DNA from: an uncultured bacterium
Lineage (GTDB): Bacteria; Cyanobacteriota; Vampirovibrionia; Gastranaerophilales; Gastranaerophilaceae
DNA length: 64,000 nucleotides
Direction: 5' to 3'
NCBI GenBank assembly: GCA_949300485.1
Contig: CASGEL010000006.1
Location: 62,001 to 126,000, forward strand
Positions 17,621-24,314 of this stretch are shown here, piece by piece (the first letter of the stretch is position 1; the number at the start of each line of letters is the position of its first letter). The notes beneath the pieces are model-generated. The model made no database searches. It worked only from the letters and a program-made list of their open reading frames with translations, and was not told where the DNA came from. The position numbers and the translations under genes are program-made.

Positions 17621-18127
17621 TTATCCGTTTATGTCGTGGTATTGGCGTTTGAAATCATCAATAGCTATAGCGCCGGTTCTGCAGGCTTTATTAACCCCAG
17701 TTACCAGAACAAAGAAGGCTAATGCTCCGCCAAAGACTCCTGCAACTTTTTTCGTTACAGGACTTTTAACAATTGGTCCGATAAATTTGGACTCTTGGAG
17801 TTTACTTAACCTTGTAATAATATCATCTGTGTATCTTTTTATATTGCTTTTAAATGTTGCAAACAAACCTTCTACTTTTTCAGAATTGTTTAACATTGTA
17901 CGAGAAGTTCTGTTTACATTTGACATCATGTGTTGAAGCGTTTTTTCTTTTTCTTCAATTTTAGCGGCTCTTCTGCCTATAGCTTTTGCTGTTGCACCTG
18001 TCGCACCAGCGGCACCGCCAGCTCCTGCTGCAACTTTTTCCTGATTCTCTTTACGCTGTTCAGGAGTTCTTACATTGGTGATTTTAGGCTGGTTTATAGC
18101 TTGTATACCCGGCATATTATTCACCAT
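17621..18127 (-). CDS. Hypothetical membrane-associated protein
   Basis: 168 residues from 18127, or 164 from an alternative ATG at 18115 that has AAGGA 11 bases upstream. The N-terminus is basic and Gln/Glu-rich. A Gly/Ala tract (AAGAGGAAGATGATAKA) precedes a long helical region (about 55-110), and a membrane helix lies near residues 130-148 (VFGGALAFFVLVTGV). The start overlaps the end of the upstream gene by 11 bases, so the pair is translationally coupled and probably works together. No known domain is recognised. Confidence 0.7.
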   Translation of the reverse strand: MVNNMPGIQAINQPKITNVRTPEQRKENQEKVAAGAGGAAGATGATAKAIGRRAAKIEEKEKTLQHMMSNVNRTSRTMLNNSEKVEGLFATFKSNIKRYTDDIITRLSKLQESKFIGPIVKSPVTKKVAGVFGGALAFFVLVTGVNKACRTGAIAIDDFKRQYHDING

Positions 18128-18935
18128 CCTTTTCCATATCTTCGATTACTTCTTGAAATTCTTTATCAAGGTTTACTTCTCCATTATCAGAATCGTAATT
18201 ATATTGATAGTCTTCAGAATCATCAAGGTCGTTATATATGTCATCTGCTTCACGTGTCTTTTGGGCAGCTTTTGTGTCATCCGGTCTGGTAGCAGCGTTA
18301 TATGCACCTGCAGCTCCTGCACCTACTCCTAATGTTGTTCCTGTAGCTTTGGCTGTTTTATCATAAATTTCACTTGCAGATTTTCCTTTGAATGGTTTTG
18401 TTATTACCTCGAAACCTGCTTTTATTGCCTTGCCAACAGTACTAATACCTTTGCCGATAAGTTCAAATACTTTTATAACTTGTTTCCCGAATTCATTATT
18501 ATTCATTTTCTTTAAAAATTCAGAATTTTTAAAGCGATCTGCCCCTTCTGAGATTGATTTGCCAATAGCAGATTTTGCAGATACGAATCCTTTAGATATT
18601 GGTTTTAATATGTTTTTAAATTCTTGTCCAAATTTACTGTTAGCACCTTTTATAATACCTTCTTTGGCAAATTTAGAGCCTTTAGATGCTCCCCACATTA
18701 CAAGCCAGCCTTCAAACAGAGCTTCTGATACGACTTTAAAACCCTTAAATATTTTTTTCATATAATCAGGGGTTTGTTTATTTTGTATCATTTCATCAAA
18801 TTCTTGGGCTTGTTGTTCGTAAAATGCCGTTTTTGATTGAAATTTTTTGTCTTCTTCACTATTTACGGTATAACCGCTTTTAAATGATAAGACCTTATTA
18901 GAACGAGGTGTAAAATTTGGCTGGACTGTTAACAT
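18117..18935 (-). CDS. Hypothetical protein with N-terminal LSFKSGY segment
   Basis: 272 residues. After a short disordered N-terminus (MLTVQPNFTPRSNKVLSFKSGY) come repeated amphipathic helices rich in Phe, Lys and Gly (KGFKVVSEALFEGW, KPISKGFVSAKSAIGKSI), a Gly/Ala stretch near 205-215 and a very acidic C-terminus (DDIYNDLDDSEDYQYNYD). GGGGGA sits before the ATG. The protein has no classic signal peptide. The N-terminal SFK/SFQG-type patch recurs in the GH13 protein at 31024. The following gene overlaps its end. Function unknown. Confidence 0.7.
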   Translation of the reverse strand: MLTVQPNFTPRSNKVLSFKSGYTVNSEEDKKFQSKTAFYEQQAQEFDEMIQNKQTPDYMKKIFKGFKVVSEALFEGWLVMWGASKGSKFAKEGIIKGANSKFGQEFKNILKPISKGFVSAKSAIGKSISEGADRFKNSEFLKKMNNNEFGKQVIKVFELIGKGISTVGKAIKAGFEVITKPFKGKSASEIYDKTAKATGTTLGVGAGAAGAYNAATRPDDTKAAQKTREADDIYNDLDDSEDYQYNYDSDNGEVNLDKEFQEVIEDMEKDGE

Positions 18936-19061
18936 ATTTTTCCCCCACTACCTTTTAAATGATTTCCATACGTATAATACGAGTGAAAGTTTTTTTTTGC
19001 TATTATATGTGAGATCCATTAACAAAATGTTACAATAGAACACGTTTATTATCCCATATTT

Positions 19062-20006
19062 TTAGCTCTTTGTAAAGAGTTTTGCACTTTGAAATGAATT
19101 TCTATTAATAAATTCTCTGTCTATTTTATTTAGACAGTCTAATTTTGCCCCAAGCCACCTCGGAGCTATTAAATTTTTCTTTAGACCATTGCCGGCAAGA
19201 CGGTGAATGGTTGTTTCTGGCGGAAGCAATTCTAAGAAGTCGCAGACTAATTTTACATATTCATCTTCGCTCATAAAATCTATTTCATTATTTTCATATA
19301 ATTTTGCTAGTTTTGTATCTTTCAAAGCACATAGCATATGAATTTTCACTCCGTCAACTTTAAGCTGAGCAAGTTTTTGGGCTGTTTGTAATATTTCATC
19401 TTTGGTTTCCCAGAGGCCGAAAATTACATGCACACAAACGTTTATTCCTTTTTCTTTGGTTTTTTCATATGCTTTTAGAAAGCAAGCAAAATCGTGACCT
19501 CTGTTAATTTTTTGTAATGTTTTATCATGAATTGACTGCAATCCGTATTCAATCCATGTATAGTAATCTTTTGAAATATCTGAAATGAGATTTAGTTTAT
19601 CCTCATCCACGCAATCAGGTCTTGTTCCTATAGATAAACCAACAATATCCGGATGTGTAAGTGCTGATTTATATATTTTTTCAAGTTCATTTACAGGTTT
19701 ATAAGTGTTGGTGTATGCTTGAAAATAAGACATGAATTTTTCGGCTTTGAACCTGTCGTGCAGAGTCTTTGCACCAATTTTTACCTGTTCTTCTATTGAT
19801 AAAAGATTAGAATGCGCTTGAGAAAAACTTCCGCCGTCATCACAAAAAATACAACCACCTTTAGATATTGTTCCATCTCTGTTTGGACATGAAAATCCTG
19901 CATCAATTGTTATTTTATAAACCTTTGCGCCAAACTTATTTTTAAGGAATGCACTAAATTGGTTGTATCTTTTGTCTGTGTTATTAAAAAACATTGCTTC
20001 AGTCAT
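19062..20006 (-). CDS. TIGR01212-type radical SAM protein (YhcC family)
   Basis: 314 residues. The N-terminal segment FSCPNRDGTISKGGCIFC carries the cluster cysteines and is typical of the YhcC/TIGR01212 family. It is followed by GTRPDC, WIEYGLQS and VHVIFGLWET motifs of the radical SAM barrel, and a C-terminal HRLAGNG segment. These cytoplasmic [4Fe-4S] enzymes resemble Elp3-like proteins without the acetyltransferase part; their exact reaction is not well established. The start has only a weak ribosome site. A small zinc-ribbon gene ends 30 bases upstream and is probably co-transcribed. Confidence 0.88.
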   Translation of the reverse strand: MTEAMFFNNTDKRYNQFSAFLKNKFGAKVYKITIDAGFSCPNRDGTISKGGCIFCDDGGSFSQAHSNLLSIEEQVKIGAKTLHDRFKAEKFMSYFQAYTNTYKPVNELEKIYKSALTHPDIVGLSIGTRPDCVDEDKLNLISDISKDYYTWIEYGLQSIHDKTLQKINRGHDFACFLKAYEKTKEKGINVCVHVIFGLWETKDEILQTAQKLAQLKVDGVKIHMLCALKDTKLAKLYENNEIDFMSEDEYVKLVCDFLELLPPETTIHRLAGNGLKKNLIAPRWLGAKLDCLNKIDREFINRNSFQSAKLFTKS

Positions 20007-20036
20007 AAATTCTTTGGATATTTATCCTTTAGAAAA

Positions 20037-20207
20037 TTATTTATTATCTTCTTCGTTGTCATAAATCGGATAAACGTAATGTTCACCGCAATTTGGACAA
20101 ACTACTTCTTGCTGCTTTCCGTCTTCTAATTGAGCTACTTCAAACAAGCATTTACATCCGGATTGTACACATCTGATTGCCCATGTCGGTCTTATTAATC
20201 TTGCCAT
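20037..20207 (-). CDS. Small zinc-ribbon protein
   Basis: 56 residues, with GAGGG eight bases before the ATG. It reads MARLIRPTWAIRCVQ, then Cys residues in GCKC and a CPNCG knuckle, then an acidic tail. Several Cys in two clusters suggest one zinc-ribbon site. It is similar in size to the zinc-binding gene at 50741. It lies directly upstream of the radical SAM gene on the same strand and divergent from obg. Function unknown, but coding evidence (start site, Cys pattern, stop at the operon junction) is good. Confidence 0.75.
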   Translation of the reverse strand: MARLIRPTWAIRCVQSGCKCLFEVAQLEDGKQQEVVCPNCGEHYVYPIYDNEEDNK

Positions 20208-20359
20208 ATTTTATACCCTCTTTTCCTTTTCTACAAATTGATTTTAACACTTAAGAGTGTAAGTTGCAAGTTTTATTTGATGATGAAATATGATGTTTGC
20301 AGGGCTAAAATTTTATTTTTGTTATTTTTATAGTATTATGATTTTAAAGGATTTATACT

Positions 20360-21643
20360 ATGCAGTTTATAGATAAGGCAAAAATAAAAATTAGCTCCGG
20401 TAAAGGCGGTAACGGTGTTGTAGCTTGGCGTCGTGAAAAATTTGTGGATAAAGGTGGACCAGCTGGAGGTGACGGCGGCAAAGGTGGTAGTGTATATTTA
20501 ATTGCAGATGAGGGTTTATCAACTCTTCTTGATTTTACCTACCGTTCTATATTCAAAGCTGATAACGGAGAAAATGGCTTCAAAAAAAGTATGCATGGAA
20601 AAAGTGCCAGAGATTTGTATATAAAGGTTCCGGTAGGAACTATCGTCAAGGATTTGAAATCTGGAAATATAATTGCAGATTTAATTGAACATGGTCAGTC
20701 TGTTCTTGTTGCAAAAGGCGGCAGAGGCGGTAGAGGAAATACTCATTTTTGTACTCCGCAAAACAGAGCTCCGCAATATTGTGAGCCTGGTGAGCCCGGT
20801 ATAGAAAGAGAATTGCAGCTTGAGTTAAAACTGTTAGCAGATGTCGGCTTATTAGGCTTTCCAAATGCTGGAAAATCAACCTTCATAAGCAGAGTTTCCG
20901 CAGCTAAACCTAAAATTGCAGATTATCCGTTCACAACTATTGTTCCAAATTTAGGTGTTGTAAGAAAAACTAATGGAGATGGATATGTAATTGCAGATAT
21001 TCCGGGGCTCATCGAGGGAGCTTCTGAAGGTGTTGGCCTTGGTCATGATTTTTTGCGTCATATAGAAAGATGCAGGTTTTTGTTGCATATTGTTGATGGA
21101 ACAGAAGAAAATCCTGTTAAAAACTATCAAATTATCAACTCTGAGCTTGAAAAATATTCAGAAAAACTCGCCAAACTTTATCAAGTTGTTGCTATAAATA
21201 AAATTGATGCGATAGATAAAGATAGGTTGTCTGAAATACAACAAGAATTTAAAAATATAGGAGTTGAACCATTCTGTATTTCATCTGTTACAGGTGCAAA
21301 TTTAGAGCAGCTCAAACATGAATTAGAACATAAAGTTGACACAATAGAAAAGCCGGCTTCAGAAGTTATAGTGGAAGAAGATATTGATGCGACAAATAAT
21401 GATGATGGGTATTGGACTGTTCAGAAGATTAACAAAAATACTTATGTTGTTACAGGCGGAAGAATAATAAGAATTTCCCAGGTTACAGACCAGAGAAGTA
21501 CTGAACAGGTTATAAGATTTCAAAATATAATGACATCTATGGGAATTATTGATGAATTAAAACGTCTGGGTATACAAAATGGTGATACTGTTGTTGTCGG
21601 CAAGCTAGAACTTGAATACTGGGATGACGAAGTTTATAAATAA
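20360..21643 (+). CDS. obg: Obg/CgtA GTPase
   Basis: 427 residues. The Gly-rich Obg fold comes first (SSGKGGNGVVAWRREKF, GGPAGGDGGKGG). The G domain has the P-loop GFPNAGKST, the DIPGLIEGA switch II and NKID. The C-terminal OCT domain follows (about 345-427, DDGYWTVQKINKNTYVVTG). It is an essential GTPase of 50S ribosome assembly and stress control. AAAGGA precedes the ATG. It is monocistronic here; the usual rplU-rpmA neighbours are absent. Confidence 0.96.
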   Translation: MQFIDKAKIKISSGKGGNGVVAWRREKFVDKGGPAGGDGGKGGSVYLIADEGLSTLLDFTYRSIFKADNGENGFKKSMHGKSARDLYIKVPVGTIVKDLKSGNIIADLIEHGQSVLVAKGGRGGRGNTHFCTPQNRAPQYCEPGEPGIERELQLELKLLADVGLLGFPNAGKSTFISRVSAAKPKIADYPFTTIVPNLGVVRKTNGDGYVIADIPGLIEGASEGVGLGHDFLRHIERCRFLLHIVDGTEENPVKNYQIINSELEKYSEKLAKLYQVVAINKIDAIDKDRLSEIQQEFKNIGVEPFCISSVTGANLEQLKHELEHKVDTIEKPASEVIVEEDIDATNNDDGYWTVQKINKNTYVVTGGRIIRISQVTDQRSTEQVIRFQNIMTSMGIIDELKRLGIQNGDTVVVGKLELEYWDDEVYK

Positions 21644-21688
21644 AAACTTGCTTAAAAGAGAGTTTTCTTGTTAGTCAGGATATTGCAT

Positions 21689-21728
21689 AAATATTGGTGA
21701 GCTAGTTTGATTTTGCCCACCAATATTT
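21689..21728. repeat. Inverted repeat downstream of obg
   Basis: AAATATTGGTG (21689-21699) pairs with CACCAATATTT (21718-21728), an 11-bp stem with an 18-base loop. There is no T tract on either side, so it is not a typical intrinsic terminator. It sits between convergent genes. Confidence 0.5.
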
Positions 21729-21752
21729 AGATTTTACAAAAGTAGTTTAATT

Positions 21753-21914
21753 TTAGTCCTCGGGTATAAATAGTGGAGTTTTTGATAATAATTCTCTTGT
21801 GTGTTCATAGCAACAGCTGTGTTTTGTCAATTGCTGATATTCTCTCACGATATTTAATACATCATCTGTAGATAATTTAATAATCCTTCTTGTACCTTCA
21901 ATAATTGTTGCCAT
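21753..21914 (-). CDS. Small conserved-type hypothetical protein
   Basis: 53 residues: MATIIEGTRRIIKLSTDD, then VLNIVREYQQLTKH, a CCYEH pair and an acidic end. AAAGGG lies about nine bases before the ATG. The length, start signal and amphipathic helix pattern support a real gene. It is convergent with obg and faces the gene at 22042 across a terminator. No domain recognised. Confidence 0.65.
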   Translation of the reverse strand: MATIIEGTRRIIKLSTDDVLNIVREYQQLTKHSCCYEHTRELLSKTPLFIPED

Positions 21915-22002
21915 ACCATAATCCCTTTCTTTTTTTATTAAGTTCGGGATAAATTTTAACCTTCTTTAATAGATCATTTGAATAGTTTAAAAATTTTTAT
22001 TC

Positions 22003-22040
22003 AATAAAAAAGGATGAATTTAAATCCATCCTTTTTTATT
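22003..22040. terminator. Bidirectional terminator
   Basis: A perfect 14-bp stem (AATAAAAAAGGATG with its complement) with T runs when read either way. It follows the stop of the minus-strand gene at 22042. Confidence 0.85.
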
Positions 22041-22041
22041 G

Positions 22042-23226
22042 CTAGTCTTTTTGCCAAAAAGGTTTTCCGAAAGGTATTTTTGACTCTTTTACTTTTTGTT
22101 CTGCTAATTCTATTATTTGTTCATCTGTCTTTCCTTTTATCTCTTCTGCACTGAGTGTTATGTCACCGGCATTTATATCAGGTGCGGGTATATGAACCGT
22201 TACAGAGTTGTCATTATTTCTTGTAATTGTTCGCCCATTGTTTATTTGTGGTGTGGATTCTTGAGTAGTTCTAGTTCTAGTTCTAGTACTAGTACTCGTA
22301 CTGCTTTTGCTAGTGATATCTATACTTCCGGCTCCGGTATCCCCATCATATTGGTTAAGACCAAAGGTTCCATCTGCATTTTTTTCAAGTCTGTAGATAT
22401 CGCCTTTTCCATCCATTGATTTATAATATGCTTGTCCGCTGTTATCAACATGGTCGAATTGATATCTATAACCCTTTATTGTAAGTTGTCCAGGGAAACC
22501 TTTTGAGCTTGATGAAGCTCCGCCTATTTCGGTTTTACCGTTTATTGCTTGTCCGCCGCCTTCAGCAAAGTCGTTAACAGAAATGTTGCCTTTATAATTC
22601 TTTATGTCATCTGCAGTTGCTTTACTCCAACCATTTCCGTTTTCGTTACCATTTTTTGGTGCTTCTTCAGCCGTTTTTTTAGCATTAGGATCTTCTGCAT
22701 TAGGATCTTCTGCTTTTGGAGCTTCTTTAGGTCCTTGAGGTTCTTCGCTCTTATGTTTCAATAATTTATCGCACATTTCATCGAAGTTGCCTTCTTCGTG
22801 TACTGTTTGATCTTTATTAACCGCATCGTAGTGTCCGTTGCCGTCTGATGTGATAACCCAATCCGGGAACATCTTTTGAAGATCGGCAAGTCTATCGCCT
22901 TTTTGTTGCTGCTGAGGCTGCATTTGAGCTTGGTTAATCATTCCAAACGGGCTAAATCCACCCATCATAGGCATACCCATTCCCATACCGAACATGTTTC
23001 CTCCAAACAGACCACCGCCGAATAATCCGCCGAATAATCCGGACATAAAGCCCCAAAATCCTGTCGGACCATTGTTAATAGTTACGTTGGTCGTTTTGGT
23101 GTATGAACCGCCGCCAAAGTGTATCGGACGTCCTCCGCCTCTTACCATAACTTTTGGGTTTCGTGCTACTTGTCCGCTGTTCACGTATCTTAGGTTGAAT
23201 GCTTTACCAAATCCGTAAATGCCCAT
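22042..23226 (-). CDS. Gly-rich hypothetical protein with low-complexity repeats
   Basis: 394 residues. N-terminus MGIYGFGKAFNLRYVNSG, then GGGRPIHFGGGSYTKTTNVTI, then a Gly/Phe/Met tract (about 58-95) that is hydrophobic enough to sit at a membrane. After this come a Gln stretch, a Pro/Asn/Glu tandem (PNAEDPNAEDPNAK), a Ser/Thr/Arg alternation (STSTSTRTRTRT) and a Lys/Glu-rich helical C-terminus. The tandem tracts are coded by 15-bp and 6-bp DNA repeats, which can change length. The gene is preceded by the same bipartite promoter-like box as the small genes near 37 kb. No enzyme motif is seen; function unknown. Confidence 0.7.
   Translation of the reverse strand: MGIYGFGKAFNLRYVNSGQVARNPKVMVRGGGRPIHFGGGSYTKTTNVTINNGPTGFWGFMSGLFGGLFGGGLFGGNMFGMGMGMPMMGGFSPFGMINQAQMQPQQQQKGDRLADLQKMFPDWVITSDGNGHYDAVNKDQTVHEEGNFDEMCDKLLKHKSEEPQGPKEAPKAEDPNAEDPNAKKTAEEAPKNGNENGNGWSKATADDIKNYKGNISVNDFAEGGGQAINGKTEIGGASSSSKGFPGQLTIKGYRYQFDHVDNSGQAYYKSMDGKGDIYRLEKNADGTFGLNQYDGDTGAGSIDITSKSSTSTSTRTRTRTTQESTPQINNGRTITRNNDNSVTVHIPAPDINAGDITLSAEEIKGKTDEQIIELAEQKVKESKIPFGKPFWQKD
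22267..22302 (-). repeat. 6-bp repeat tract coding Ser/Thr/Arg alternation
   Basis: Repeated AGTTCT/AGTACT units (plus strand) with several CTAG tetramers encode the STSTSTRTRTRT stretch. It is in frame with the surrounding gene and prone to slippage. Confidence 0.7.
22682..22711 (-). repeat. 15-bp tandem repeat coding PNAED units
   Basis: GCATTAGGATCTTCT occurs twice in tandem on the plus strand and encodes the repeated Asp-Pro-Asn-Ala-Glu unit on the minus strand. Confidence 0.8.
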
Positions 23227-23245
23227 ATACTTGTCCTCTTATTTA

Positions 23246-23285
23246 ATACTTTATATATATAAAGTATATACTAATTAAATAATTG
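23246..23285 (-). promoter_or_regulatory. Bipartite CAATT-N11-TACTTTAT box, distal copy
   Basis: On the minus strand CAATTATT (23285-23278), 11 bases, then TACTTTAT (23266-23259) followed by ATATATA. This is the spacing of the four boxes at 36511-39421. It lies 20 bases before the ATG of the Gly-rich gene, closer than the 25-35 bases seen at the other copies. The TACTTTAT half is part of a perfect 20-bp palindrome (23247-23266). Confidence 0.65.
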
Positions 23286-23371
23286 CTTATATACTGGAGT
23301 TATTGTTACAAAACTTAATATTTATAATCTGTCCTTTCAGTTTTTTTGAATTCTCTGTCTTTCTTTTTGTT

Positions 23372-23421
23372 AAAATAAGCAGGATTGTTAATTTTTTACT
23401 TCTAACCTTCCTGCTTATTTT
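23372..23421 (-). terminator. Terminator of the gene at 23440
   Basis: A perfect 13-bp stem (AAAATAAGCAGGA with TCCTGCTTATTTT) enclosing a 24-base loop, 19 bases beyond the stop. A T-rich tail follows on the minus strand. Confidence 0.7.
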
Positions 23422-23439
23422 ATTTGAAGTTTTATTCTT

Positions 23440-24168
23440 TTATGCAAATAAACTTCCGTTGTTTGTGTAAGATGATTTTATTGCAGATGTTCCAAGTTTT
23501 GCTGCTGCTCCTGCTAATGGGTTATAAAAAGAAAGTGCTGTTGCGCCTATATCTGCAATTCCGCTTAATAAAGATCCGCTTCCTGAATTTTGTGCATTAT
23601 ATGCATTGGCATTATAGTTATTTCCTGATTCTGCATTTGATTGAGCTGCCTGCATGTAGCTTAAAATATTATTGTTCATAATGGTATTCAGGTTGCTCAA
23701 TAGTGTAATGTAATTTATTCTGTTTGCCATTTCATTTGAGTATAATTCATCCTGCTTCATCAGAATAGAATCACTTAAATCTGCAACAGCTTGAGCTTTG
23801 TTATCTGTGATGTTGCTCAAGTTATCCATAAATATTGAATTATCAAAGTTCCCAAATCTTGATGCAATGTCATTTTTTAATGCCGTTTCCATTGGGGTAT
23901 AAATACTGTTAATCTGGTCGATGCCTTCTTGCTTGTATGCATCAAGCTGATTGTTCCACTGCTGTTGTTTTTCATCAGAAATTTCAAACAAATTTCCCAA
24001 TGATGTTGCTAAATTGTTTTGGATGCTGTCATAGATGTTTTTTTCAGTATCGGACATATTGTAAGAACTGCTTATCGTACCATCCTTTTTTGAGGTTGAA
24101 GCTACAGTATTTCCGTTTACTACAATACTTCCTGATGAATAATTAGGATATTTTGATTTCTTTCCCAT
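23440..24168 (-). CDS. Hypothetical Asn/Ser-rich helical protein
   Basis: 242 residues from ATG 24168, because AAGGAAA lies at the right distance; an ATG 18 bases further upstream is less well placed. The N-terminus is a Ser/Thr/Gly stretch with a VVNGNTVAST strand. A long helical centre follows (about 45-165: SIQNNLATSLGNLFEISDEKQQQW and onward), then an Asn/Ala/Ser-rich segment and a Gly/Ala hydrophobic C-terminal patch (SLLSGIADIGATALSFYNPLAGAAAKLG). This has the look of a phage structural or secretion-associated protein, but nothing diagnostic is present and no phage genes are near. Function unknown. Confidence 0.65.
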   Translation of the reverse strand: MGKKSKYPNYSSGSIVVNGNTVASTSKKDGTISSSYNMSDTEKNIYDSIQNNLATSLGNLFEISDEKQQQWNNQLDAYKQEGIDQINSIYTPMETALKNDIASRFGNFDNSIFMDNLSNITDNKAQAVADLSDSILMKQDELYSNEMANRINYITLLSNLNTIMNNNILSYMQAAQSNAESGNNYNANAYNAQNSGSGSLLSGIADIGATALSFYNPLAGAAAKLGTSAIKSSYTNNGSLFA

Positions 24169-24314
24169 ATAAATATTTCCTTTCATATTAAGGACAATAT
24201 TTAATGGAAATCAAGTGGCTAGGATATAATCATTATAACATTTTTTCCATCTTTTGTAAAGTTAGTTTTATATAATTTGAAATTTATTTGTCCTCGTATC
24301 ATAATAAAATTATT

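Noticed and set aside
23247-23266. 20-bp palindrome TACTTTATATATATAAAGTA as a terminator
   Set aside because: It lies upstream of the minus-strand ATG, has no GC in the stem and coincides with the bipartite promoter-like box.
17621-24168. Prophage or mobile island
   Set aside because: The unknown helical and Gly-rich genes look phage-like at first, but there is no integrase, terminase, capsid or att repeat, base composition matches the rest, and obg and a radical SAM gene are interspersed.
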